Shown in pieces: positions 1 to 8,718 of a DNA stretch of 64,000 bases; within the stretch, counting starts at the first letter, position 1, and every line of letters starts with the position of its first letter. The position numbers and the translations under genes were made by a program. Origin of the DNA: UBA11574 sp963752565 (GTDB lineage: Bacteria > Desulfobacterota > Desulfobacteria > Desulfobacterales > UBA11574); contig CAVVZC010000002.1 of assembly GCA_963752565.1 (NCBI GenBank), positions 1 through 64,000 on the forward strand, read 5' to 3'. Under the pieces are notes generated by a model. The model ran no database searches. It had not been told where the DNA came from and saw nothing but the letters and a program-made list of their open reading frames with translations.

Positions 1-1246
1 TTACCTACAGATTGCAAAACAGAGAGCATCTGAACTACCTTTTGGGTTCGCCAAAACCTGAAAGGAGGTGCCCAGATGCTCCCAGGAGAACAATCACTCC
101 CGAGATCGATATTGACAGCCCATCCTATGGTTGTCAATCAGCTCTTTGATTATTTGAAGAAAGACTGTGACAGACTGCTATTTGATCGTTTTTATACGTG
201 TTTAAAGCAACTACAGGTTCATTGGTTTTACCAGAAACGTCACTTGATTTTATGCCCTAACTGCCGCGGGCGTCAACTGATCCGAAAGGGTTGGCGAAAC
301 CGGATCCTCAATACTACGCGCGGCCGTATAAAAGTGGTAGTCCAACAGGTTCGTTGCAAGTGTTGCGGCCGGACCTTTCGCCCATTCAATGAACGTATCG
401 GGCTGGCAAGAACGCAACGTTTTTCTGATGAACTTATCGATAAAGCCCTGCGCCTGGCCGTGCAAATGCCGTATGCGCGTTCAGCGAGTGTGATAAAACT
501 TTTGACCGAAGGTACAATTTCAGCCGAGGGACTTCGACAACAAGTGGCCCATAAAGCGGCTCTGTTACGCTGGCGTTATCCGACGGCCAAGGACACGGTT
601 CTGGTCGACAGCACCAAAGTCAAATCAGGCACCAAGCAACGTGGCCGTAGTGTGTATATGGCCATTAAAGCCAAGCTTGGGGCTCAAGTTGCCGGTCGTC
701 CCAGCATAGCCAAGCGCGTGCTTCATCTCCATGTGGGCGACTCACAGCCTCTGAAAACCTGGCTTTCACGAGCATCGGCAAAACGACTGGTGCACGACGG
801 CGGGGAACAACTTGCCGACCACGTGGTTTTTAGCCAGCGTTGCCAATGGCATCTGGTCTATCAGCTCAAACACTATCTGTGGCAAGACGGGGTGGCGTTT
901 GAAAACCGAGCTGAGTACCAAAAACAGCTAAAGCAAATTCTACACGATCCAAGTCAAGGGCAGAACCGTATGAAACGTTTCATCAAACAATTAGATCGAA
1001 AGAACCTGAAGACATCGGCTGGCCATCTTCGGGCAGCTGAACCTGAAGCATTTATGAATATCAAAGAACCCGGATTTACGTTTTGCACCACCTCACCAAT
1101 AGAACGTGAGATGCGCGAGTTGAACCGACGAGCTGATGTCGGTGCTCGCTGGTCGGACCAGGGAATCGAAAACGTTCTCAAGGTCCTATTCGATTATCGT
1201 CTTAATCCTACTGGTGAACCATAATAGGTTGTTGAATTACAGGTAA
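1..1246 (+). mobile_element. Insertion sequence, apparently full length, at the window edge
   Basis: A single transposase gene is flanked by imperfect inverted ends. The left end (1-18) begins TTACCT and contains ATT-CAA. The right end (1229-1246), read on the minus strand, begins TTACCTGTAATT and ends CAACAA. No clear target-site duplication can be checked because the left end coincides with base 1. The element is assigned by its transposase to the mutator-like DDE group (IS256/ISH6/ISLre2-like); the exact family is not resolved. Confidence 0.6.
76..1224 (+). CDS. DDE transposase, mutator-like (IS256/ISH6/ISLre2-type)
   Basis: This 382-residue protein probably catalyses cut-and-paste or copy-out movement of the surrounding IS. 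An N-terminal zinc-ribbon-like region has two CxxC pairs (CPNC near residue 60, CKCC near 95), as expected for DNA binding. The catalytic region shows a first Asp in VLVDSTK, a second in VHDGGEQ, the CxxH motif CQWH typical of mutator-like transposases, and a late Glu in SPIEREMRELNRR. A strong ribosome site, AAAGGAGGTG, lies 6 bases before the ATG. The gene looks intact. The family is inferred from the C(2)H plus DDE layout; the precise IS family is uncertain. Confidence 0.8.
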   Translation: MLPGEQSLPRSILTAHPMVVNQLFDYLKKDCDRLLFDRFYTCLKQLQVHWFYQKRHLILCPNCRGRQLIRKGWRNRILNTTRGRIKVVVQQVRCKCCGRTFRPFNERIGLARTQRFSDELIDKALRLAVQMPYARSASVIKLLTEGTISAEGLRQQVAHKAALLRWRYPTAKDTVLVDSTKVKSGTKQRGRSVYMAIKAKLGAQVAGRPSIAKRVLHLHVGDSQPLKTWLSRASAKRLVHDGGEQLADHVVFSQRCQWHLVYQLKHYLWQDGVAFENRAEYQKQLKQILHDPSQGQNRMKRFIKQLDRKNLKTSAGHLRAAEPEAFMNIKEPGFTFCTTSPIEREMRELNRRADVGARWSDQGIENVLKVLFDYRLNPTGEP

Positions 1247-1274
1247 CGTAATTTTGTTGCTATCAATTGGTTAA

Positions 1275-1655
1275 TTATTTCTTTTGTTTTGCTATCTTGT
1301 TAAGATAAGTGATGAAGTTGTTGACTTTCTTCCAAACCACATCAGCTAATCCTTTTGCTTCGTTTAGATCATTTTGTTCAATATACTCTTGGTCTAAAGC
1401 AACGTATGCATGACTTATAGTCTCAGCTATGGATGCTCGTGAGTAATCTAAAAACCTCATAAAATCTTTCGTGCTGTTTCTGTGGAAACCCTCTGCAATG
1501 TTGGCCATTGACGAAACTGAACTTCGCCTAATCTGATTAACCAGATCAAAATCTTTTCTAAACTTCTCTTTCTTAGAAAGTTCATAAATTAACTTTACGA
1601 ATTTTCTTGCTTCTTGCCAGCATTCTAAATCTTCAAACCTTTTAATTGTCGCCAA
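1275..1655 (-). CDS. Four-helix bundle protein (S23/IVS-encoded family)
   Basis: A 126-residue helical protein with the hallmarks of the four-helix bundle family once named S23 ribosomal protein: FEDLECWQEAR near the start, then QIRRSSVSSMANIAEGF and the later SRASIAET. Members occur inside 23S rRNA intervening sequences or as free-standing genes; the molecular role is not established. The reading starts at TTG (1655) behind AAGGTAGG. It stands alone between the IS and the kinase gene. A diffuse inverted repeat (about 1680-1750, TTCAACCAGTTTGA and its partner) lies just upstream. Confidence 0.85.
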   Translation of the reverse strand: MATIKRFEDLECWQEARKFVKLIYELSKKEKFRKDFDLVNQIRRSSVSSMANIAEGFHRNSTKDFMRFLDYSRASIAETISHAYVALDQEYIEQNDLNEAKGLADVVWKKVNNFITYLNKIAKQKK

Positions 1656-1770
1656 AGATACCTACCTTGTTCGATGGGTTGTATTAGTTCAACCAGTTTG
1701 ATCTATTTTCAATTAAACAAATAAAACCAACAAAACAAAATTGTTAAACCAATTGAACGAGCATTTATGA

Positions 1771-2517
1771 TCATAGTCGTGTGTATATCCACTCCGGTAT
1801 GTAATGCTTTCGTTTGTTGAGAATCACACCTAAAACATTTGCGCCGGCTTTTTCCATTTCCTGTTTCGCCCGGATCGCCACCTGCTGACGGGTCTTATCG
1901 GATTCGAGCACCAGGATCACGCCATCAACTTTGGTAGCAATCACTATTGACTCGGCATAGCTATTCACCGGCGGGACATCTAAGATGACATAGTCAAACT
2001 TTTCACGCATAATTTTGAGCGTTTTTTCAAAACGAATGGATTCAAAAAGATTTATGGGTTCGGAATTCTCCTCCCCACAAGGGATCAAATAAAGTCCTCC
2101 ATCTCCCACTTTCTTAATAAAAGAGGTTTTGTCTTCATCTCGAGTCAATATATTGGACAACCCCTGCCAGTATTTGATGTTGAAAATTTCATGAAGCTTC
2201 GGGCGTCTCAGGTTTGCATCCATAAGGAGCACATTGAGCCCGCAATCCTGGGCCAGGGTCTTGGCAAAACTAACCGCCGTGAAAGAAGATCCGTCCCCAT
2301 GAGCCGTGCTGGTGAACATAATGGTCTTAATCGATTCTTCAGAAAAGTGGGTGATTAATTTGGTCTTGATTTCCCGGTAACGATTGTATGGCGATTGCGT
2401 CGGGATCGGATTGGCCCCTCTGGCTGCCATGGCCTTTCGAAGATCAAGAGTTGTTTTCTCTAAATTCTCCGGGGTCTCTTTTTCAGCCCGTTCAGGGGCT
2501 TCGTGTGTTTTTCCCAT
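1771..2517 (-). CDS. CpsD/CapB-type BY-kinase-like ATPase, Walker A lysine missing
   Basis: This 248-residue protein resembles the cytoplasmic ATPase partner of Wzz/GumC co-polymerases, which controls polysaccharide chain length by cycles of tyrosine phosphorylation. Walker A' (VLLMDANLRRPKLHEIF) and Walker B (YVILDVPPVN) are clear. The Walker A loop, however, reads TAHGDGSSFTA where functional kinases have GxGKS/T, so the phosphate-binding lysine is replaced by serine. The C terminus has only two tyrosines (HYIPEWIYTRL) instead of a long tyrosine cluster. It lies downstream of the Wzz gene on the same strand. It may be a regulatory pseudokinase, or it may belong to a subfamily with a variant loop. 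Confidence 0.8.
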   Translation of the reverse strand: MGKTHEAPERAEKETPENLEKTTLDLRKAMAARGANPIPTQSPYNRYREIKTKLITHFSEESIKTIMFTSTAHGDGSSFTAVSFAKTLAQDCGLNVLLMDANLRRPKLHEIFNIKYWQGLSNILTRDEDKTSFIKKVGDGGLYLIPCGEENSEPINLFESIRFEKTLKIMREKFDYVILDVPPVNSYAESIVIATKVDGVILVLESDKTRQQVAIRAKQEMEKAGANVLGVILNKRKHYIPEWIYTRL

Positions 2518-2925
2518 GTTGTTTCCCTATGAAACCTTTGAAAAAAGCTCCTTTGCTCCGTGTCAGAACTTCAGATCTTAATCCTCGAAATACCTCTTGT
2601 ATATCTGCGGTTAAAATCTTCGTCTTCCTCGACCTTGAACAAATTCCATTTGGTTTAGCCTTTATATTGTTTAATCGACGACTTAGTTACACGACGCATT
2701 GCTTCAGAGCACGTTTCGTCTACATTAGGTATTAAACCCGTGAGCCTTATGCCTATAACTTGCGCCTCCATGCCTCTCGCCTTCAGCCTCGAACCTCTCA
2801 GTCTATCTCCACTTTCCTCTTTCTTTCCGCCTCTGCCTTCTGTCTTCTTGCGTCCTTCGTCCTGCCTCTATCCTCTACCTTCCAATCCCTACCCCTGATC
2901 CCTGATCCCTGACATCTGTCCCCTG
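2518..2925. repeat. Intergenic spacer with dispersed repeat and polypyrimidine tract
   Basis: No gene is seen between the kinase and wzz genes. Bases 2577-2650 match, in inverted orientation, bases 20615-20690 (shared words TTAATCCTCGAAATAC and TTCGTCTTCCT). Bases about 2740-2925 are almost wholly pyrimidine-biased, with short CCTGATCC-like units, so the minus strand reads as purine-rich GGGATCAGGGATCAG-like sequence. The stop codon of the wzz reading frame lies inside this tract. Confidence 0.6.
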
Positions 2926-5323
2926 TTTACCGGCAAATTGATGGTCTGACCCGCATTGATTTGAGCGGGACCAGTGATGTTGGGATTTGCACGAAGCACC
3001 TTATTCAGGATCTCATCGTTGTATGTGCCGTAATTTTGGATGATGATTCGGAAAAGGTTTTGCCCTTTTTTAACCACCACCTGGCTCATTTTTTTATCTT
3101 CTGTAACGGGAACGGTGATATCGGGTCTCTTATTGTCCTTTGTACGGTTATCTCTACTTTGCTTTGTGATGACCGGCAAATTGATGATCTGACCGTCATG
3201 GAGTTGAGTGGGGCTAATAATGTCAGGATTCGCACGAAGCACCTTGTTCAGAATCTCATCGTTGTATGTGCCGTATGTTTTGATGATGATTCGGTAAAGG
3301 TTTTGCCCATTCTTATACACCACCTGGTTCATTTTCTCATCTTTTGTAACGGGAACGGTGATATCGGGACTCTTATTGTCCTTTGCACCGGGTTTGGGTT
3401 CGACATTTTCCTTGGACAAATTCGGGGTGTCTGTCCGGGGGTCGACAACCGGTTGCCTGGACACATCAGAGAATGTCACTGCCGCGAGTTGCTTTTTATG
3501 ATTGGAAGAAACGGTACCGGTTATATCGGAGCCCTTATTGTCCTCTGCACTGATTTTGGGCTCGACATTTCCCTTGGGTAAATCCGGGGTGTCTGTCCGG
3601 GGGTCGACAACCGGTTGCTTGGACACATCAGATAATGTCACTGCCGCGAGTTGCTTTTCATGATTGGATGGAACGGATTTCGATTCATGTCCTTTTATTT
3701 CACTGTTCGAATTAGCAGACCTTACGGCCAGAAATTCTGTACTCTCCAGATAATGAAATCCTGTGTATATCAGACCGCCAATAAGGACCACCATCATCGC
3801 CACTGTAACCTGAGGTCGGATCAATTCGGTCCAAACCCCGGGGGCGCCCCTTTCTGCGGGAGGAGATTTCAATGGCGCTTGGGTATCTGGTATCTCCAGT
3901 TTGGGAATAGAAGCCAGTACCGGCAGTTGGAGCACCTTTTCCACATGCTCAGGTTTTCCCAGGCTGTCATCCAGGTACTCGGTGAAAAAGGCCAATCCCA
4001 GCCCCCCGAATCCACCCAGAAAGATGGCCAGCACAATGTTCAGCAACACTTTGGGGGAAACCGGCTTGAGTGGTATAAAGGCAGATTGCATGAGACTGAC
4101 ATTGGCCATTTTTTTATTGTCCATGGCATCGGAAATACGCGACTCTTCGAATTTGGCCAGGTAGAGCCGGTAATTTTGGCGGTTCACATCCACCGATTGT
4201 TCAAGCTGGTTAAGCTTTACATCCATCTGGTTGAGTTGTTCCAGTTTGCCCTGGTAGTTTGTACAGCTGGGTATTTTGGATCTCTCTTTTCGCTGCCAGA
4301 GCTTTGCCATCGGCCTGGTTTCGAAAAAATTCCTCTTGGAGTCGCTGATAGGTTGTGTTCAATCCGACGCGGCTCTTCCCATATTGTTTTTTCTCATTTT
4401 GGGCCAGCTTCTCTTGAACCATCTGGATTTCTTCTTTGACATTTTTAACCAGGCGGCTTTGCGGCGTGTATTTTACAAGGAGTTTTTTTTCTTTGAGCTG
4501 TAATTCCACCAGCCTTGCCTCCAGATTGCTGATCAAAAAAGGATTGTGGTCCACCTCTTTCCCTTGGGGTACGTTTTCAGGGGTTTTATCGAGTTGTTGG
4601 CGAATCTGAAGTATCCGGTTCTTGGTTTCTGCTTCCTGGCTTAACGTTCGGTTAAATTCAGCATTAAGATCTGCGATATGTTTTAAAAGAAGTTTTTGCT
4701 GCTCATCCAAAGCGGTCACACGGTTCTCTTTTTTAAACGTTTCAAGCGCTGCTTCCGACTGTTCCAGATTGGTTTTTAAAACTTGAGATTGATCTTCGAA
4801 AAAATTGTAGGATTGGGGGTTTTTGTGAACCAAAAGATGCTCGTCCAAATAGGCGTTGGCCAGCGTGTTGACAATCTTGGCGGCCATTTTCGGATCTTTA
4901 TGCTTAAAGCTGACCGCAATCACATCCGATTTTTTAATTCCTTCCACAGATAAGGATTTCTGAAATTTCAATACGGCATCTTCATGTTTTGTATTTTTAT
5001 AAATGTTCTCGGGACCGAGGGATTGTTATGACTTTCTCAGCAAGGGAGCGGCTCTTTAACAGCTCGATTTCAGAGTTGAGCTGATTGTCACGGTTAAAAT
5101 TGATAATCTGGCTCTTGGTGCTGTTCGGTGGAATATAAAGGTTCTCCCTGCCCATTTTCACAAGGATCTGTGCTTTGGCCTCATAGACGGGTTTAATCAC
5201 AAACGTGCCGATAACGACCGTGCAGACCGTGACAGCGAAAAAGAGCAGAATCTGATTTTTCCGTTTAAAGATGATGTGGAGAAAATCCCTGAGCGACGAT
5301 TGTCTGAACTCTATTGTTTCCAT
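2889..5323 (-). CDS. Wzz/GumC-type polysaccharide co-polymerase with C-terminal LysM domains (two frameshifts)
   Basis: The product would set the chain length of an exported polysaccharide. Frame changes at 5023-5024 (extra T on the plus strand) and 4258-4260 (extra T) split the gene into three frames. Removing both bases leaves 811 codons. The repaired protein has a Wzz N-terminal domain with a membrane helix (about 25-44), long periplasmic coiled coil, the proline-rich SAFIPLKPVSPK segment and second membrane helix (about 425-447). An unusual third helix (about 505-525), a repeated linker and two LysM domains (about 664-716 and 746-797) follow. Tandem ~160 bp DNA repeats (3349-3672) encode the linker. 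The start METIEFRQ at 5323 follows GGGAG. It could be real decay, but sequence error is favoured. Confidence 0.8.
3349..3672 (-). repeat. Tandem ~160 bp repeat inside the wzz gene
   Basis: Two adjacent copies (about 3349-3510 and 3511-3672) share long identical stretches, including GTCTGTCCGGGGGTCGACAA and CACTGCCGCGAGTTGCTTTT. They encode the linker before the LysM domains (QLAAVTxSDVS, then VVDPRTDTP). A partial third copy of the unit edge is visible near 3108-3150, and the two LysM-coding stretches (2930-3080, 3172-3330) are themselves similar. The arrangement suggests expansion by unequal recombination. Confidence 0.85.
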
Positions 5324-5417
5324 TTCTGAGTTCTCCCAATATCTGGTGCCTGAACGAAACGTCATGTTCAGGCTAAATCCGAATATCTAAATCCGATATT
5401 TATATCTGCCAAAAAGA

Positions 5418-5482
5418 CACCATGGCACAAAGGCACAAAGAATACATTTATTTTCTTTCTTCGTGTCTTGGTGCCTTAGTGG
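5418..5482. repeat. Imperfect palindromic intergenic repeat (GGCACAAAGGCACAAAG type)
   Basis: The left arm CACCATGGCACAAAGGCAC and the right arm, read on the minus strand as CCACTAAGGCACCAAGACAC, form a long imperfect hairpin upstream of the wzz start. No coding potential is visible. Repeats of this wording are common between genes in many bacterial genomes; the role is unknown. Confidence 0.6.
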
Positions 5483-5562
5483 CAATGGAAAAGTTTTTAC
5501 CTCAAAAAGCACAAATTTTGTAAATAATGAACTAAGATGATAACATTCCTTTTGTGTGTTTT

Positions 5563-5695
5563 ATTTATGAATAATTCCAATTGTTCCAATTGAATTCTGA
5601 TGAGTTCTCCAAAATACAAACCGCGGCGGGATATCCGGACAAGGTAACAAAACCTATTCAGTATTCGAATAACTATCGCCTCTTGATTGTGCCGA
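5563..5695 (-). pseudogene. Relic of a PilZ-domain gene (C-terminal part)
   Basis: Minus-strand translation gives SRRGLYFGELIRIQLEQLE followed by LFINK. This aligns with the end of the intact PilZ protein nearby (MRRCGLHFGKLSKSQSDLLE, then LFLKN). Further upstream only weak similarity survives and no start is present. The relic precedes the wzz gene, just as the intact PilZ gene precedes the decayed wzz fragment at 6195-6395. Confidence 0.6.
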
Positions 5696-6194
5696 CGAAG
5701 TCTGAAATTTAAACCATCTTTGATACCATTCTTTTAGTCATATAACAAGTTTATTTCTTCGTTCCTTGTAAGATCTATGACTTAAAATATAAGTGTGATA
5801 TGAGAATTTACAACGATCAATTCCTGAACGCATATCTTCCCCATTTTGGACAGATATCTCACCTCTTTAATCTTTTTTGAAAACATAATTATTTTATTGG
5901 TCATAAATACGAAGCTTGTGCCCTTCTTTATGCATGCAAATCTCATGCAAAATCTATAAGTTATAATCGATAAGCAAGAACATTAAGCGTTATCAAGCAG
6001 TTGAACCTGTCACAGAGCAAGGTCAGCGATACTAATGAATTGATAAATATCTTGAATTGTGGAATAATTACTATTAATTCTATGAAAATATTTACATATT
6101 TTTTAGGCAATACAAAAGGATGAAGAACAGGTCTCGAATTGAAGATTTCAAATCGAAATTTAAAATCAGGAGGCTCTCTGTGTTACCTGTAAAA
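5696..6194. other. AT-rich spacer without visible gene
   Basis: The stretch between the PilZ relic and the wzz relic is strongly AT-rich, has stops in all frames and shows no convincing start, tRNA, hairpin or repeat. It may be further eroded wzz/PilZ sequence that can no longer be recognised. Confidence 0.5.
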
Positions 6195-6395
6195 GGCAGG
6201 AATCTTCACATTCAGCGGAAAGGTTGGTTCAATCATTCTGACTTTGGCGATTTTTTATTGTCCATGACATCGGGAATTCAAAACTCTTCGAATCTAATCA
6301 GATAGCAACGGTAGTTTTAGCGATTCACATCAACTGTCTGCCGAAGCTATTTTGGTTCCACCTCGATTCGGTTATGACACGCCAGTTTGCCCTAT
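6195..6395 (-). pseudogene. Relic of a second wzz gene (middle part)
   Basis: Bases 6243-6392 align with 4110-4252 of the intact wzz gene over their whole length. Shared words include TTTTTTATTGTCCATG, ACTCTTCGAAT and CCAGTTTGCCCT. Multiple substitutions and small indels break the frame. It lies immediately after the stop of the PilZ gene, so a wzz gene once followed that PilZ gene. Only the region around the second half of the periplasmic domain survives. Confidence 0.8.
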
Positions 6396-6419
6396 TTACG
6401 TTACTCTGCTGATTAAAGG

Positions 6420-6800
6420 TTATGATGATAGCGGCCCTGTTGTGTAATTTTTTAGGAACAACTCCAATAGGTCCGATTGACTTTTACTGAGTTTGCCAAA
6501 ATGCAAACCACACCGGCGCATCATAATACTACTATTTTTAATGGATTTTGAGTCTTGATTGTCGTACACGATCTTGCAAAGCACTTTGGGAAGGTGGAAA
6601 CTGTTCCCTGAAAGAAAAATATCGACCTGAGAAAAATCTCTACCTAAACCGGCTTTAATGCTCTCACATAAATACGTTAAGGCCAGTCCTTTAATAGTGA
6701 CATCATTGACTTTCCCTACGGTTTCAAATTCACTTCCTAATGCAGCAAACGCATTGTCCTGTACGGAAAACCGTGGATATTTTCTCTGTTCGATATCCAT
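6420..6800 (-). CDS. PilZ-domain protein, putative cyclic di-GMP receptor
   Basis: A 126-residue single-domain PilZ protein. The N-terminal RKYPRF corresponds to the RxxxR c-di-GMP-binding arginines, and VNDVTIKGLAL to the D/NxSxxG strand. The last part, CGLHFGKLSKSQSDLLELF, is the usual closing strand and helix. Small PilZ proteins bind c-di-GMP and act on partner proteins. Its place upstream of polysaccharide co-polymerase sequences suggests control of polysaccharide export. It begins with ATG at 6800. Confidence 0.85.
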   Translation of the reverse strand: MDIEQRKYPRFSVQDNAFAALGSEFETVGKVNDVTIKGLALTYLCESIKAGLGRDFSQVDIFLSGNSFHLPKVLCKIVYDNQDSKSIKNSSIMMRRCGLHFGKLSKSQSDLLELFLKNYTTGPLSS

Positions 6801-7293
6801 TTTTTCCTACTCTTATTTTTATGGAAAGGTTCATAATTTTAAAAGGTTTTTAGTTATTAAAGCAATTTGTGTGCCGGTTTGGGGGACTTCAAACATAAGC
6901 GCCAAAACACACGTGATATTAATAAAATAGAACTAACAAGAATAACGAGGGGAGACTTTTGGGATTCGAAATGCAGTTTAGTGGAATTCAGGTAGGGATT
7001 TCTTCCAACTTCTTGGTATATTTAAATTAATATCGATCAACCGAATCCGGTTATAAAATGACATTCTTGTGGTAATGTATGATTTTATCGACACTTTGAA
7101 TAGTTCACAGAAAATGAGGAATAGCACATCAACCCCGTTTAGCATCATAATGAATGGTTATCATATGAAGGAAATTGCCTTCAGATGATAATCATTCATT
7201 TACAGAAGTTTAGGGCTTTATTTCTGTCGATTGATTTTGTCTGTTGTATGTAATTTCCTTCATCTATTCCCCCTGCTTTTTAAATAATTAGAT
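6801..7293. other. Gene-free spacer with a strong hairpin
   Basis: No coding region is visible. The one structured feature is an inverted repeat at 7149-7200: arms AATGAATGGTTATCATATGA and, on the other strand, AATGAATGATTATCATCTGA, extended by AGG/CCT around the loop AAATTG. No T-run follows, so it is not a typical terminator. TGATAATCATT within the right arm resembles half of a Fur box, which may be chance. Confidence 0.55.
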
Positions 7294-7524
7294 TATAGCG
7301 GTTGTCAAAATAACGTTCCATTTCAGCAGTAAACCAGATGCACCTAAGTCTTATGCCCACAGCCTAGAAGTTGGCCGGTTTGCCTGTACGCCGGTTTGCC
7401 GGTAAGACCTAAAAACCTGACGAACGGGCTAACGGGCCAACGGGTCAACCTGACCCAAATCATGTATAGAAACTGAAAAAAGGAAAGGCTTTTCAATCGG
7501 AACATATTTATGCAAACCGCTATA
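7294..7524. mobile_element. MITE-like element, copy 1 (231 bp)
   Basis: This non-coding 231 bp unit is nearly identical to 11457-11687. Both copies begin TATAGCGGTTGTCAAAATAA and end with TTATGCAAACCGCTATA, giving imperfect inverted ends of about 26 bp, and may duplicate TA. The interior holds short direct repeats (GCCGGTTTGCC, AACGGGC). No transposase is inside, so movement would need an enzyme supplied elsewhere. The two copies differ at only a few bases, implying recent activity. Confidence 0.85.
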
Positions 7525-8058
7525 AATATGCCTAAAACAAGCCGGAACAAAGATTTTTGAAGTTTTGGATGGGACCCTCACTTTTCAATCATTCAATTGA
7601 AGTCGCGAATTCTTCCATTTTCGGCACCTAATCTATAAAATAAGTTGTTGATTCATTTCATCTACTTTTTTCAGACTCCCCGATCTACCTTCACATGGCG
7701 CATACATTATCTATCTTTTAATATAATTTATTATAATGAACTATAAAGATCATCAAAATATGAAATAAATTCCACAGGAAGGTGGCATAAAATTACATAA
7801 AACTATGAAATAAAATTCCACAACCAATTGTTTATATTTGTTTTTATTGACACGTGTTTTTTTTTATGATTCCTTTGAATTGCTTATAGATCTAAATCCA
7901 TACCTATAACAAACCAAACCCTTAGAAATCGAATTTTGGAAAGCCACGGGTTTTAACACCCTTGTTGATGTTTATCTAAACATATCCTCAGTTGACATGA
8001 TAGGATGGGTGCCGAGTGAGATATCGTTAAGATCATACCCGGGTTAAGGCTAGCTTTT
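7525..8058 (+). promoter_or_regulatory. Upstream regulatory region A of the PEP-CTERM unit (duplicated)
   Basis: Bases 7617-7865 are about three-quarters identical to 8990-9240, which precede the small peptide gene. Conserved blocks include AAATAAGTTGTTGATTCAT, TACATTATCT, AAAATATGAAATAAAT, ATAAAATTACATA and a closing TTGACA. The words ATGAAATAAATTCCACA (7759) and ATGAAATAAAATTCCACA (7804) repeat about 45 bp apart, as operator sites might. TTGACA at 7847-7852 could be a -35 box, but no good -10 follows at 17 bp. The segment 7866-8058 holds nothing else recognisable. Confidence 0.5.
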
Positions 8059-8718
8059 ATGATTAAATTTGGCGAGATGAGAAACGTGAAAAAACTTTTA
8101 GGATTAGTTTTTGGGATGCTTTGCTTTCTGGCCGGGGATTGCTATGGAATACCCCTAAAACCCTTCGTATTTCCTAGTTTGTGGCATCAACAGGAATATA
8201 ATAATGCCGATTGGAAACCCATAGAATATGGCGTCTATACCGATACTGTTAATCAGTCTGCAGACTTCTATATAGAATTTAACAAGGCTCCCACTTTCAG
8301 CGGCCAAAAGCACGGGTTCTGGTTTGACATTGATGATGTCTTTAGCATCCATGACATTGGAGGCACTGCTGACCGAGAGGCAGTTATTATGGCATGGACC
8401 TGGTCAGATCTATCACATGAAGGCATTTATTCCATGACTTACGACGGCTTAAATTATGGACCTGAAATGGGGCCAATACCCTATACGCTGAGCGATAAAA
8501 CTATTAGGTTCTCCATGCCTTTTGCGTGGCTTAATGTGAACGACGGGGAGTTTGGATACGCGTTAGAATCAAGAGATGTCGGAGGAAGCAATACCATAGT
8601 CCACGGTTACACTAACAACACATATAATGCGGCCGTTCCTGAACCCGCCACCATGTTTCTATTAGGGGTCGGACTTGTAGGAATTGCAACATTTGGGCGC
8701 AAAAGGTTTAAAAAATAA
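8059..8718 (+). CDS. PEP-CTERM sorting domain protein (secreted/surface)
   Basis: A 219-residue exported protein. A signal peptide (basic MRNVKK, then hydrophobic LLGLVFGMLCFLAG) is followed by a globular domain rich in aromatic and acidic residues. The C terminus is a textbook PEP-CTERM tail: VPEPATM, a short membrane helix and a basic GRKRFKK end. Such tails are cut by exosortase and often go with exopolysaccharide, consistent with the wzz/kinase genes nearby, although no exosortase lies in the window. The function of the body is unknown. The start at 8059 has AAGG 11 bases upstream; the inner ATG at 8077 is an alternative. Confidence 0.85.
   Translation: MIKFGEMRNVKKLLGLVFGMLCFLAGDCYGIPLKPFVFPSLWHQQEYNNADWKPIEYGVYTDTVNQSADFYIEFNKAPTFSGQKHGFWFDIDDVFSIHDIGGTADREAVIMAWTWSDLSHEGIYSMTYDGLNYGPEMGPIPYTLSDKTIRFSMPFAWLNVNDGEFGYALESRDVGGSNTIVHGYTNNTYNAAVPEPATMFLLGVGLVGIATFGRKRFKK

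Noticed and set aside
2961..3581. A 206-codon plus-strand frame
   Set aside because: Antisense shadow of the repeated LysM-coding region; the repeats keep the frame open.
3349..3672. CRISPR-like or phage-tail repeat
   Set aside because: The ~160 bp repeats are in-frame coding units of one protein.
6120..6305. A plus-strand frame of 61 codons
   Set aside because: It runs antisense to the wzz relic and its tail mirrors the antisense of the intact wzz gene.
7191..7200. Fur box within the hairpin at 7149-7200
   Set aside because: Only about half of the 7-1-7 symmetry is met and no iron gene lies beside it.
7344..7550. An open frame of 68 codons on the minus strand
   Set aside because: It lies mostly inside the MITE and ends in its internal repeats; no ribosome site or family motif.
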